DNA from: Lasioglossum baleicum
Taxonomy: Eukaryota > Arthropoda > Insecta > Hymenoptera > Halictidae
Direction: 5' to 3'
DNA length: 64,000 bases
NCBI RefSeq assembly: GCF_051020765.1
Contig: NW_027469219.1
Coordinates: forward strand, 62,001-126,000
Positions 14,720 to 29,945 of the stretch are shown one piece after another. Each line of letters begins with the position of its first letter. Within the stretch, counting starts at the first letter, position 1. Both the position numbers and the translations under genes were made by a program. Under the pieces are notes generated by a model. That model made no database searches. It saw nothing but the letters and a program-made list of their open reading frames with translations, and was not told where the DNA came from.

Positions 14720-15825
14720 CATAACGCATAACGCATAACGCATAACGCATAACGCGTAACGCATAACGCATAACGCATAACGCATAACGCATAACGCATA
14801 ACGCATAACGCATAACGCATAACGCATAACGCATAACGCGTAACGCATAACGCATGACGCATAACGCATAACGCATAACGCATAACGCATAACGCATAAC
14901 TCATAACGCATAACGCATAACGCATAACGCATAACGCATAACGCATAACGCATAACGCATAACGCATAACGCATAACGCATAACGCATAACGCATAACGC
15001 ATAACGCATAACGCATAACGCATAACGCATAACGCATAACGCATAACGCATAACGCATAACGCATCGCGCATAACGCATAACGCATATCGCATAGCGCAT
15101 GACGCATAACGCTTAACGAATAACGCATAACGCATAACACATTACGCATAACGCATAACACATAACGCATAACGCATAACGCATAACGCATAACGCATAA
15201 CGCATAACGCATAACGCATAACGCATAACGCATAACGCACAACGCATAACGCATAACGCATAACGCATAACGCATAACGCATAACGCATAACGCATAACG
15301 CATAACGCATAACGCATAACGCATAACGCATAACGCATAACGCATAACGCATAACGCATAACGCATAACGCATAACGCATAACGCATAACGCATAACGCG
15401 TAACGCATAACGCATGACGCATAACGCATAACGCATAACGCATAACGCATAACGCATAACTCATAACGCATAACGCATAACGCATAACGCATAACGCATA
15501 ACGCATAACGCATAACGCATAACGCATAACGCATAACGCATAACGCATAACGCATAACGCATAACGCATAACGCATAACGCATAACGCATAACGCATAAC
15601 GCATAACGCATAACGCATAACGCATAACGCATAACGCGTAACGCATAACGCATGACGCATAACGCATAACGCATTACGCATAACGCATAACGCACAACGC
15701 ATAACGCATAACGCATAACGCATAACGCATAACGCATAACGCATAACGCACAACGCACAACGCATAACGCATAACGCATAACGCATAACGCATAACGCAT
15801 AACGCATAACGCATAACGCATAACG

Positions 15826-18800
15826 CATAACACATTACGCATAACGCATAACACATAACGCATAACGCATAACGCATAACGCATAACGCATAACGCATAA
15901 CGCATAACGCATAACGCATAACGCATAACGCATAACGCACAACGCATAACGCATAACGCATAACGCATAACGCATAACGCATTACGCATAACGCATAACG
16001 CACAACGCATAACGCATAACGCATAACGCATAACGCATAACGCATAACGCATAACGCATAACGCATAACGCATAACGCATAACGCATAACGCATAACGCA
16101 CAACGCACAACGCATAACGCATAACGCATAACGCATAACGCATAACGCATAACGCATAACGCACAACGCACAACGCATAACGCATAACGCATAACGCATA
16201 ACGCATAACGCATAACGCATAACGCATAACGCATAACGCATAACGCATAACGCATAACGCATAACGCATAACGCATAACGCATAACGCATAACGCATAAC
16301 GCATAACGCATAACGCATAACGCATAACGCATAACGCATAACGCATAACGCATAACGCATAACGCATAACGCATAACGCATAACGCATAACGCATAACGC
16401 ATAACGCATAACGCATAACGCATAACGCATAACGCATAACGCATAACGCATAACGCATAACGCATAACGCATAACGCATATCGCATAACGCATAACGCAT
16501 ATCGCATAACGCATAACGCATAACGCATAACGCATAACGCATAACGCATAACGCCTAACGCATAACGCATAACGCATAACGCATAACGCGTAACGCGTAA
16601 CGCATAACGCATAACGCATAACGCGTAACGCATAGCTCATAACGCATAACGCATAACGCATAACGCATAACGCGTAACGCATAACGCGTAACGCATAACG
16701 CATAACGCATAACGCATAACGCATAACGAATAACGCATAACGCATAACGCATAACGCATAACGCATAACGCATAACGCATAACGCATAACGCATAACGCA
16801 TAACGCATAACGCATAACGCATAACGCATAACGCATAACGCATAACGCATAACGTATAACGCACAACGCATAACGCATAACGCATAACGCATAACGCATA
16901 ACGCATAACGCATAACGCATTACGCATAACGCATAACGCATAACTCATAACGCATAACGCATAACGCATCGCGCATAACGCATAACGCATATCGCATAGC
17001 GCATGACGCATAACGCTTAACGAATAACGCATAACGCATAACACATTACGCATAACGCATAACACATAACGCATAACGCATAACGCATAACGCATAACGC
17101 ATAACGCATAACGCATAACGCATAACGCATAACGCATAACGCATAACGCATAACGCATAACGCATAACGCATAACGCACAACGCATAACGCATAACGCAT
17201 AACGCATAACGCATTACGCATAACGCATAACGCATAACGCATAACGCATAACGCATAACGCATTACTCATAACGCATAACGCATAACTCATAACGCATAA
17301 CGCATAACGCATCGCGCATAACGCATAACGCATATCGCATAGCGCATGACGCATAACGCTTAACGAATAACGCATAACGCATAACACATTACGCATAACG
17401 CATAACACATAACGCATAACGCATAACGCATAACGCATAACGCATAACGCATAACGCATAACGCATAACGCATAACGCATAACGCATAACGCATAACGCA
17501 TAACGCATAACGCATAACGCATAACGCATAACGCATAACGCATAACGCATAACGCATAACGCATAACGCATAACGCATAACGCATAACGCATAACGCATA
17601 ACGCATAACGCATAACGCATAACGCATAACGCATAACGCATAACGCATAACGCATAACGCATAACGCACAACGCATAACGCATAACGCATAACGCATAAC
17701 GCATAACGCATAACGCATAACGCATAACGCATAACGCATAACGCATAACGCATAACGCATAACGCACAACGCACAACGCATAACGCATAACGCATAACGC
17801 ATAACGCATAACGCATAACGCATGACGCATAACGCATAACGCATAACTCATAACGCATAACGCATAACGCATCGCGCTTAACGCATAACGCATATCGCAT
17901 AGCGCATGACGCATAACGCTTAACGAATAACGCATAACGCATAACACATTACGCATAACGCATAACACATAACGCATAACGCATAACGCATAACGCATAA
18001 CGCATAACGCATAACGCATAACGCATAACGCATAACGCATAACGCATAACGCATAACGCATAACGCATAACGCATAACGCATAACGCATAACGCATAACG
18101 CATAACGCATAACGCATAACGCATAACGCATAATGCATAACGCATAACGCATAACGCATAACGCATAACGCATAACGCATAACGCATAACGCATAACGCA
18201 TAACGCATAACGCATAACGCATAACGCATAACGCATAACGCATAACGCATAACGAAATAACGCATAACGCATAACGCATAACGCATAACGCATAACGCAT
18301 AACGCATAACGCATAACGCATAACGCATAACGCATAACGCATAACGCATAACGCATAACGCATAACGCATAACGCATAACGCATAACGCATAACGCATAA
18401 CGCATAACGCATAACGCATAACGCATAACGCATAACGCATAACGCATAACGCATAACGCATAACGCATAACGCATAACGCATAACGCATAACGCATAACG
18501 CATAACGCATAACGCATAACGCATAACGCATAACGCATAACGCATAACGCATAACGCATAACGCATAACGCATAACGCATAACGCATAACGCATAACGCA
18601 TAACGCATAACGCATAACGCATAACGCATAACGCATATCGCATAACGCATAACGCATAACGCATAACGCATAACGCATAACGCATAACGCCTAACGCATA
18701 ACGCATAACGCATAACGCATAACGCGTAACGCGTAACGCATAACGCATAACGCATAACGCGTAACGCATAGCTCATAACGCATAACGCATAACGCATAAC

Positions 18801-21800
18801 GCATAACGCGTAACGCATAACGCGTAACGCATAACGCATAACGCATAACGCATAACGCATAACGAATAACGCATAACGCATAACGCATAACGCATAACGC
18901 ATAACGCATAACGCATAACGCATAACGCATAACGCATAACGCATAACGCATAACGCATAACGCATAACGCATAACGCATAACGCACAACGCACAACGCAT
19001 AACGCATAACGCATAACGCATAACGCATAACGCATAACGCATAACGCATGACGCATAACGCATAACGCATAACTCATAACGCATAACGCATAACGCATCG
19101 CGCTTAACGCATAACGCATATCGCATAGCGCATGACGCATAACGCTTAACGAATAACGCATAACGCATAACACATTACGCATAACGCATAACACATAACG
19201 CATAACGCATAACGCATAACGCATAACGCATAACGCATAACGCATAACGCATAACGCATAACGCATAACGCATAACGCATAACGCATACCGCATAACGCA
19301 TAACGCATAACGCATAACGCATAACGCATAACGCATAACGCATAACGCATAACGCATAACGCATAACGCATAACGCATAACGCATAACGCATAACGCATA
19401 ACGCATAACGCATAACGCATAACGCATAACGCATAACGCATAACGCATAACGCATAACGCATAACGCATAACGCATAACGCATAACGCATAACGCATAAC
19501 GCATAACGCATAACGCATAACGCATAACGCATAACGCATAACGCATAACGCATAACGCATAACGCATAACGCATAACGCATAACGCATAACGCATAACGC
19601 ATAACGCATAACGCATAACGCATAATGCATAACGCATAACGCATAACGCATAACGCATAACGCATAACGCATAACGCATAACGCATAACGCATAACGCAT
19701 ATCGCATAACGCATAACGCATAACGCATAACGCATAACGCATAACGCATAACGCATAACGCCTAACGCATAACGCATAACGCATAACGCATAACGCGTAA
19801 CGCGTAACGCATAACGCATAACGCATAACGCGTAACGCATAGCTCATAACGCATAACGCATAACGCATAACGCGTAACGCATAACGCGTAACGCATAACG
19901 CATAACGCATAACGCATAACGCATAACGAATAACGCATAACGCATAACGCATAACGCATAACGCATAACGCATAACGCATAACGCATAACGCATAACGCA
20001 TAACGCATAACGCATAACGCATAACGCATAACGCATAACGCATAACGCATAACGTATAACGCACAACGCATAACGCATAACGCATAACGCATAACGCATA
20101 ACGCATAACGCATAACGCATTACGCATAACGCATAACGCATAACTCATAACGCATAACGCATAACGCATCGCGCATAACGCATAACGCATATCGCATAGC
20201 GCATGACGCATAACGCTTAACGAATAACGCATAACGCATAACACATTACGCATAACGCATAACACATAACGCATAACGCATAACGCATAACGCATAACGC
20301 ATAACGCATAACGCATAACGCATAACGCATAACGCATAACGCATAACGCATAACGCATAACGCACAACGCATAACGCATAACGCATAACGCATAACGCAT
20401 AACGCATTACGCATAACGCATAACGCATAACGCATAACGCATAACGCATTACTCATAACGCATAACGCATAACTCATAACGCATAACGCATAACGCATCG
20501 CGCATAACGCATAACGCATATCGCATAGCGCATGACGCATAACGCTTAACGAATAACGCATAACGCATAACACATTACGCATAACGCATAACACATAACG
20601 CATAACGCATAACGCATAACGCATAACGCATAACGCATAACGCATAACGCATAACGCATAACGCATAACGCATAACGCATAACGCATAACGCATAACGCA
20701 TAACGCATAACGCATAACGCATAACGCATAACGCATAACGCATAACGCATAACGCATAACGCATAACGCATAACGCATAACGCATAACGCATAACGCATA
20801 ACGCATAACGCATAACGCATAACGCATAACGCATAACGCATAACGCACAACGCATAACGCATAACGCATAACGCATAACGCATAACGCATAACGCATAAC
20901 GCATAACGCATAACGCATAACGCATAACGCATAACGCATAACGCACAACGCACAACGCATAACGCATAACGCATAACGCATAACGCATAACGCATAACGC
21001 ATAACGCATGACGCATAACGCATAACGCATAACTCATAACGCATAACGCATAACGCATCGCGCTTAACGCATAACGCATATCGCATAGCGCATGACGCAT
21101 AACGCTTAACGAATAACGCATAACGCATAACACATTACGCATAACGCATAACACATAACGCATAACGCATAACGCATAACGCATAACGCATAACGCATAA
21201 CGCATAACGCATAACGCATAACGCATAACGCATAACGCATAACGCATAACGCATAACGCATAACGCATAACGCATAACGCATAACGCATAACGCATAACG
21301 CATAACGCATAACGCATAACGCATAACGCATAACGCATAACGCATAACGCATAACGCATAACGCATAACGCATAACGCATAACGCATAACGCATAACGCA
21401 TAACGCATAACGCATAACGCATAACGCATAACGCATAACGCATAACGCATAACGCATAACGCATAACGCATAACGCATAACGCATAACGCATAACGCATA
21501 ACGCGTAACGCGTAACGCATAACGCATGACGCATAACGCATAACGCATAACGCATAACGCATAACGCATAACGCATAACGCATAACGCATAACGCATAAC
21601 GCATAACGCATAACGCATAACGCATAGCCCATAACGCATACCGCATAACGCATAACGCATAACGCATAACGCATAACGCATAACGCATAACGCATAACGC
21701 ATAACGCATAACGCATAACGCATAACGCATAACGCATAACGCATAACGCATAACGCATAACGCATAACGCATAACGCATAACGCATAACGCATAACGCAT

Positions 21801-23372
21801 AACGCATAACGCATAACGCATAACGCATAACGCATAACGCATAACGCATAACGCATAACGCATAACGCATAACGCATAACGCTTAACGCATAACGCATAA
21901 CGCATAAAGCATTACGCATAACGGATAACGCATGACGCATAACGAATAACCCATAACGCATAACGCATAACGCATAAAGCATAGCCCATAACGCATAACG
22001 CATAACGCATTTCGCATAACGCATAACGCATAACGCATAACGCATAACGCATAACGCATTACGCATAACGCATAACGCATAACTCATAACGCATAACGCA
22101 TAACGCATCGCGCATAACGCATAACGCATATCGCATAGCGCATGACGCATAACGCTTAACGAATAACGCATAACGCATAACACATTACGCATAACGCATA
22201 ACGCATAACGCATAACGCATAACGCATAACGCATAACGCATAACGCATAACGCATAACGCATAACGCATAACGCATAACGCATAACGCATAACGCATAAC
22301 GCATAACGCATAACGCATAACGCATAACGCATAACGCATAACGCATAACGCATAACGCATAACGCATAACGCATAACGCATAACGCATAACGCATAACGC
22401 ATAACGCATAACGCATAACGCATAACGCATAACGCATAACGCATAACGCATAACGCATAACGCATAACGCATAACGCATAACGCATAACGCATAACGCAC
22501 AACGCATAACGCATAACGCATAACGCATAACGCATAACGCATAACGCATAACGCATTACGCATAACGCATAACGCACAACGCATAACGCATAACGCATAA
22601 CGCATAACGCATAACGCATAACGCATTACGCATAACGCATAACGCATAACTCATAACGCATAACGCATAACGCATCGCGCATAACGCATAACGCATATCG
22701 CATAGCGCATGACGCATAACGCTTAACGAATAACGCATAACGCATAACACATTACGCATAACGCATAACACATAACGCATAACGCATAACGCATAACGCA
22801 TAACGCATAACGCATAACGCATAACGCATAACGCATAACGCATAACGCATAACGCATAACGCATAACGCATAACGCACAACGCATAACGCATAACGCATA
22901 ACGCATAACGCATAACGCATTACGCATAACGCATAACGCACAACGCATAACGCATAACGCATAACGCATAACGCATAACGCATAACGCATAACGCATAAC
23001 GCATAACGCATTACGCATAACGCATAACGCATAACTCATAACGCATAACGCATAACGCATCGCGGATAACGCATAACGCATATCGCATAGCGCATGACGC
23101 ATAACGCTTAACGAATAACGCATAACGCATAACACATTACGCATAACGCATAACACATAACGCATAACGCATAACGCATAACGCATAAAGCATAGCCCAT
23201 AACGCATAACGCATAACGCATTTCGCATAACGCATAACACATAACGCATAACGCATAACGCATAACGCATAAAGCATAGCCCATAACGCATAACGCATAA
23301 CGCATTTCGCATAACGCATAACGCATAACGCATAACGCATAACGCATAACGCATAAAGCTTAACGAATAACG
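15826..23372. repeat. Block 5: right copy of the long segmental duplication
   Basis: T1 tail 15826, T6a 16554, T1 16967, 17310, 17870, T6a 18690, T1 19096, T6a 19761, T1 20167, 20496, 21056, T2 21882, T1 22106, 22673, 23058, T2 tails 23184 and 23268, T3 23352. The order matches 3709-11149. Details are shared: the fourth T1 in each copy (5739, 17870) has cttaacg in unit 2, and the T1 after the full T2 lacks its last unit (9981, 22106). The copy contains the only one-base insertion of the left half, and its T1 at 23058 has gataacg in unit 2. The right end resembles the second tandem copy (T3 at 12886) more than the first. Confidence 0.85.
18255..18262. other. 8-bp unit: +1 phase shift
   Basis: The unit reads aaataacg, one base longer than the aataacg variant. 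Unit starts are 6 modulo 7 before it and 0 after it. It lies in an otherwise pure stretch of the right copy of the segmental duplication; the corresponding part of the left copy (about 6.0-6.4 kb) has no such insertion, so it arose after the duplication or was lost from the other copy. Confidence 0.93.
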
Positions 23373-24086
23373 CATAACGCATAACGCATAACGCATAACG
23401 CATAACGCATAACGCATAACGCATAACGCATAACGCATAACGCATAACGCATAACGCATAACGCATAACGCATAACGCATAACGCATAACGCATAACGCA
23501 TAACGCATAACGCATAACGCATAACGCATAACGCATAACGCATAACGCATAACGCATAACGCATAACGCATAACGCATAACGCATAACGCATAACGCATA
23601 ACGCATAACGCATAACGCATAACGCATAACGCATAACGCATAACGCATAACGCATAACGCATAACGCATAACGCATAACGCATAACGCATAACGCATAAC
23701 GCATAACGCATAACGCATAACGCATAACGCATAACGCATAACGCATAACGCATAACGCATAACGCATAACGCATAACGCATAACGCATAACGCATAACGC
23801 ATAACGCATAACGCATAACGCATAACGCATAACGCATAACGCATAACGCATAACGCATAACGCATAACGCATAACGCATAACGCATAACGCATAACGCAT
23901 AACGCATAACGCATAACGCATAACGCATAACGCATAACGCATAACGCATAACGCATAACGCATAACGCATAACGCATAACGCATAACGCATAACGCATAA
24001 CGCATAACGCATAACGCATAACGCATAACGCATAACGCATAACGCATAACGCATAACGCATAACGCATAACGCATAACGCATAACG
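23373..24086. repeat. Longest pure consensus run (714 bp, 102 units)
   Basis: No variant unit is visible between T3 (23352-23372) and the cacaacg at 24087. It is the longest run without any substitution that I found. Other long runs: 5837-6424 (588 bp), 6985-7502 (518 bp), 54559-55034 (476 bp), 62056-62524 (469 bp), 8917-9343 and 12907-13333 (427 bp each), 35728-36126 (399 bp). Confidence 0.85.
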
Positions 24087-25339
24087 CACAACGCATAACG
24101 CATAACGCATAACGCATAACGCATAACGCATAACGCATAACGCATAACGCATAACGCATAACGCATAACGCATAACGCATAACGCATAACGCATAACGCA
24201 TAACGCATAACGCATAACGCATAACGCATAACGCATAACGCATAACGCATAACGCATAACGCATAACGCATAACGCACAACGCATAACGCATAACGCATA
24301 ACGCATAACGCATAACGCATAACGCATAACGCATAACGCATTACGCATAACGCATAACGCATAATGCATAACGCACAACGCATAACGCATAACGCATAAC
24401 GCATAACGCATAACGCATTACGCATAACGCATAACGCACAACGCATAACGCATAACGCATAACGCATAACGCATAACGCATAACGCATTACGCATAACGC
24501 ATAACGCATAACGCATCGCGCATAACGCATAACGCATATCGCATAGCGCATGACGCATAACGCTTAACGAATAACGCATAACGCATAACACATTACGCAT
24601 AACGCATAACACATAACGCATAACGCATAACGCATAACGCATAACGCATAACGCATAACGCATAACGCATAACGCATAACGCATAACGCATAACGCATAA
24701 CGCATAACGCATAACGCATAACGCATAACGCATAACGCATAACGAATAACGCATAACGCATAACGCATAACGCATAACGCATAACGCATAACGCATAACG
24801 CATAACGCATAACGCATAACGCATAACGCATAACGCATAACGCATAACGCATAACGCATAACGCATAACGTATAACGCATAACGCATAACGCATAACGCA
24901 TATCGCATAACGCATAACGCATAACGCATAACGCATAACGCATAACGCATAACGCATAACGCATAACGCATAACGCATAACGCATAACGCATAACGCATA
25001 ACGCATAACGCATAACGCATAACGCATAACGCATAACGCATAACGCATAACGCATAACGCATAACGCATAACGCATAACGCGTAACGCGTAACGCATAAC
25101 GCGTAACGCGTAACGCGTAACGCGTAACGCATAACGCATGACGCATAACGCGTAACGCATAGCTCATAACGCATAACGCATAACGCATAACGCATAACGC
25201 GTAACGCATAACGCATAACGCATAACGCATAACGCATAACGCATAACGCATAACGCATAACGCATAACGCATAACGCATAACGCATAACGCATGACGCAT
25301 AACGCATAACGCATAACTCATAACGCATAACGCATAACG
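24087..25339. repeat. Block 6: copy of the 14-kb region
   Basis: Scattered cacaacg, cattacg and one cataatg near 24.36 kb lead to T1 24514 and T6c 25081. The stretch 24514-25164 repeats 14069-14719 with the same 644-bp distance from T1 to catagct, and again contains tataacg and catatcg markers near 24.87-24.90 kb. After T6c the two regions part: the next T1 is 182 bp away here (25340) but 350 bp away in the earlier copy. Confidence 0.82.
25081..25164. repeat. T6c cluster, copy 3
   Basis: Same 77-bp distance from first cgtaacg to catagct (25158). The T1 cassette upstream (24514) lies 644 bp before catagct, the same as T1 14069 to catagct 14713, so 24.5-25.2 kb is a copy of 14.07-14.72 kb. Confidence 0.92.
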
Positions 25340-28300
25340 CATCGCGCTTAACGCATAACGCATATCGCATAGCGCATGACGCATAACGCTTAACGAATAA
25401 CGCATAACGCATAACGCATAACACATTACGCATAACGCATAACACATAACGCATAACGCATAACGCATAACGCATAACGCATAACGCATAACGCATAACG
25501 CATAACGCATAACGCATAACGCATAACGCATAACGCATAACGCATAACGCATAACGCATAACGCATAACGCATAACGCATAACGCATAACGCATAACGCA
25601 TAACGCATAACGCATAACGCATAACGCATAACGCATAACGCACAACGCATAACGCATAACGCATAACGCATAACGCATAACGCATAACGCATAACGCATA
25701 ACGCACAACGCACAACGCATAACGCATAACGCATAACGCATAACGCATAACGCATAACGCATGACGCATAACGCTTAACGAATAACGCATAACGCATAAC
25801 ACATTACGCATAACGCATAACACATAACGCATAACGCATAACGCATAACGCATAACGCATAACGCATAACGCATAACGCATAACGCATAACGCATAACGC
25901 ATAACGCATAACGCATAACGCATAACGCATAACGCATAACGCATAACGCATAACGCATAACGCATAACGCATAACGCATAACGCATAACGCATAACGCAT
26001 AACGCATAACGCATAACGCATAACGCATAACGCATAACGCATAACGCATAACGCATAACGCATAACGCATAACGCGTAACGCGTAACGCATAACGCATAA
26101 CGCATAACGCATAACGCATAACGCATAACGCATAACGCATAACGCATAACGCATAACGCATAACGCATAACGCATAGCCCATAACGCATAACGCATAACG
26201 CATAACGCATAACGCATAACGCATAACGCATAACGCATAACGCATAACGCATAACGCATAACGCATAACGCATAACGCATAACGCATAACGCATAACGCA
26301 TAACGCATAACGCATAACGCATAACGCATAACGCATAACGCATAACGCATAACGCATAACGCATAACGCATAACGCATAACGCATAACGCATAACGCATA
26401 ACGCATAACGCATAACGCTTAACGCATAACGCATAACGCATAAAGCATTACGCATAACGGATAACGCATGACGCATAACGAATAACCCATAACGCATAAC
26501 GCATAACGCATAAAGCATAGCCCATAACGCATAACGCATAACGCATTTCGCATAACGCATAACGCATAACGCATAACGCATAACGCATAACGCATAACGC
26601 ATAACGCATAACGCATATCGCATAACGCATAACGCATAACGCATAACGCATAACGCATAACGCATAACGCATAACGCATAACGCATAACGCATAACGCAT
26701 AACGCATAACGCATAACGCATAACGCATAACGCATAACGCATAACGCATAACGCATAACGCATAACGCATAACGCATAACGCATAACGCATAACGCATAA
26801 CGCATAACGCATAACGCATAACGCATAACGCATAACGCATAACGCATAACGCATAAAGCATAGCCCATAACGCATAACGCATAACGCATTTCGCATAACG
26901 CATAACGCATAACGCATAACGCATAACGCATAACGCATAACGCATAACGCATAACGCATAACGCATAACGCATAACGCATAACGCATAACGCATAACGCA
27001 TAACGCATAACGCATAACGCATAACGCATAACGCATAACGCATAACGCATAACGCATAACGCATAACGCATAACGCTTAACGCATAACGCATAACGCATA
27101 AAGCATTACGCATAACGGATAACGCATGACGCATAACGAATAACCCATAACGCATAACGCATAACGCATAAAGCATAGCCCATAACGCATAACGCATAAC
27201 GCATTTCGCATAACGCATAACGCATAACGCATAACGCATAACGCATAACGCATAACGCATAACGCATAACGCATAACGCATAACGCATAACGCATAACGC
27301 ATAACGCATAACGCATAACGCATAACGCATAACGCATAACGCATAACGCATAACGCATAACGCATAACGCATAACGCATAACGCATAACGCATAACGCAT
27401 AACGCATAACGCATAACGCATAACGCATAACGCATAACGCATAACGCATAACGCATAACGCATAACGCATAACGCATAACGCATAACGCTTAACGCATAA
27501 CGCATAACGCATAAAGCATTACGCATAACGGATAACGCATGACGCATAACGAATAACCCATAACGCATAACGCATAACGCATAAAGCATAGCCCATAACG
27601 CATAACGCATAACGCATTTCGCATAACGCATAACGCATAACGCATAACGCATAACGCATAACGCATAACGCATAACGCATAACGCATAACGCATAACGCA
27701 TAAAGCTTAACGAATAACGCATAACGCATAACGCATAACGCATAACGCATAACGCATAACGCATAACGCATAACGCATAACGCATAACGCGTAACGCATA
27801 ACGCATGCCGCATAACGCATAACGCATAACGCATAACGCATAACGCATAACGCATAACGCATAACGCATAACGCATAACGCATAACGCATAACGCATAAC
27901 GCATAACGCATAACGCATAACGCATAACGCATAACGCATAACGCATAACGCATAACGCATAACGCATAACGCATAACGCATAACGCATAACGCATAACGC
28001 ATAACGCATAACGCATAACGCATAACGCATAACGCACAACGCATAACGCATAACGCATAACGCATAACGCATAACGCATGACGCATAACGCATAACGCAT
28101 AACGCATAACTCATAACGCATAACGCATAACGCATAACGCATAACGCATAACGCATAACGCATAACGCATAACGCATAACGCATAACGCATAACGCATAA
28201 CGCATAACGCATAACGCATAAAGCATAGCCCATAACGCATAACGCATAACGCATTTCGCATAACGCATAACGCATAACGCATAACGCATAACGCATAACG

Positions 28301-29945
28301 CATAACGCATAACGCATAACGCATAAAGCTTAACGAATAACGCATAACGCATAACGCATAACGCATAACGCATAACGCATAACGCATAACGCATAACGCA
28401 TAACGCATAACGCATAACGCATAACGCATAACGCATAACGCATAACGCATAACGCATAACGCATAACGCATAACGCATAACGCATAACGCATAACGCATA
28501 ACGCATAACGCATAACGCATAACGCATAACGCATAACGCATAACGCATAACGCATAACGCATAACGCATAACGCATAACGCATAACGCATAACGCATAAC
28601 GCATAACGCATAACGCATAACGCATAACGCATAACGCATAACGCATAACGCATAACGCATAACGCATAACGCATAACGCATAACGCATTACGCATAACGC
28701 ATAACGCACAACGCATAACGCATAACGCATAACGCATAACGCATAACGCATAACGCATAACGCATTACGCATAACGCATAACGCATAACTCATAACGCAT
28801 AACGCATAACGCATCGCGCATAACGCATAACGCATATCGCATAGCGCATGACGCATAACGCTTAACGAATAACGCATAACGCATAACACATTACGCATAA
28901 CGCATAACACATAACGCATAACGCATAACGCATAACGCATAACGCATAACGCATAACGCATAACGCATAACGCATAACGCATAACGCATAACGCATAACG
29001 CATAACGCACAACGCATAACGCATAACGCATAACGCATAACGCATAACGCATTACGCATAACGCATAACGCACAACGCATAACGCATAACGCATAACGCA
29101 TAACGCATAACGCATATCGCATAACGCATAACGCATAACGCATAACGCATCGCGCATAACGCATAACGCATATCGCATAGCGCATGACGCATAACGAATA
29201 ACGCATAACGCATAACACATTACGCATAACGCATAACACATAACGCATAACGCATAACGCATAACGCATAACGCATAACGCATAACGCATAACGCATAAC
29301 GCATAACGCATAACGCATAACGCATAACGCATAACGCATAACGCATAACGCATAACGCATAACGCATAACGCATAACGCATAACGCATAACGCATAACGC
29401 ATAACGCATAACGCATAACGCATAACGCATAACGCATAACGCACAACGCATAACGCATAACGCATAACGCATAACGCATAACGCATAACGCATAACGCAT
29501 AACGCACAACGCACAACGCATAACGCATAACGCATAACGCATAACGCACAACGCATAACGCATAACGCATAACGCATAACGCATAACGCATAACGCATAA
29601 CGCATAACGCATAACGCATAACGCATAACGCATAACGCATAACGCATAACGCATAACGCATAACGCATAACGCATAACGCATAACGCATAACGCATAACG
29701 CATAACGCATAACGCATAACGCATAACGCATAACGCATAACGCATAACGCATAACGCATAACGCATAACGCATAACGCATAACGCATAACGCACAACGCA
29801 TAACGCATAACGCATAACGCATAACGCATAACGCATAACGCATTACGCATTACGCATAACGCATAACGCATAACGCATAACGCATAACGCACAACGCACA
29901 ACGCATAACGCATAACGCATAACGCATAACGCATAACGCATAACG
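25340..29945. repeat. Block 7a: T2/T3-rich block, first copy
   Basis: T1 25340 (one extra unit), partial T1 25760, full T2 26418, T2 tail 26852, full T2 27076, full T2 27489, T3 27699, T2 tail 28217, T3 28322, T1 28812, T1 29148. The full T2 at 27076 and 27489 are 413 bp apart, a local duplication missing from the second copy. Rare markers include catgccg near 27.80 kb. T1 29148 has lost cttaacg. Confidence 0.82.

Larger units (their letters stand above)
12907..15825. repeat. Block 4: pure run, T6c clusters and three T1
   Basis: A pure run of consensus units (12907-13333, 427 bp) leads to the T6c cluster at 13334. T1 at 13747 and 14069, the second T6c at 14636 and T1 at 15063 follow. An aataacg at 14299 and tataacg and catatcg markers near 14.42-14.45 kb sit in otherwise pure sequence. 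The 1,302-bp offset between the two T6c clusters marks a tandem duplication. Single cgtaacg-catgacg pairs recur at about 14.84, 15.40 and 15.64 kb. Confidence 0.8.
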
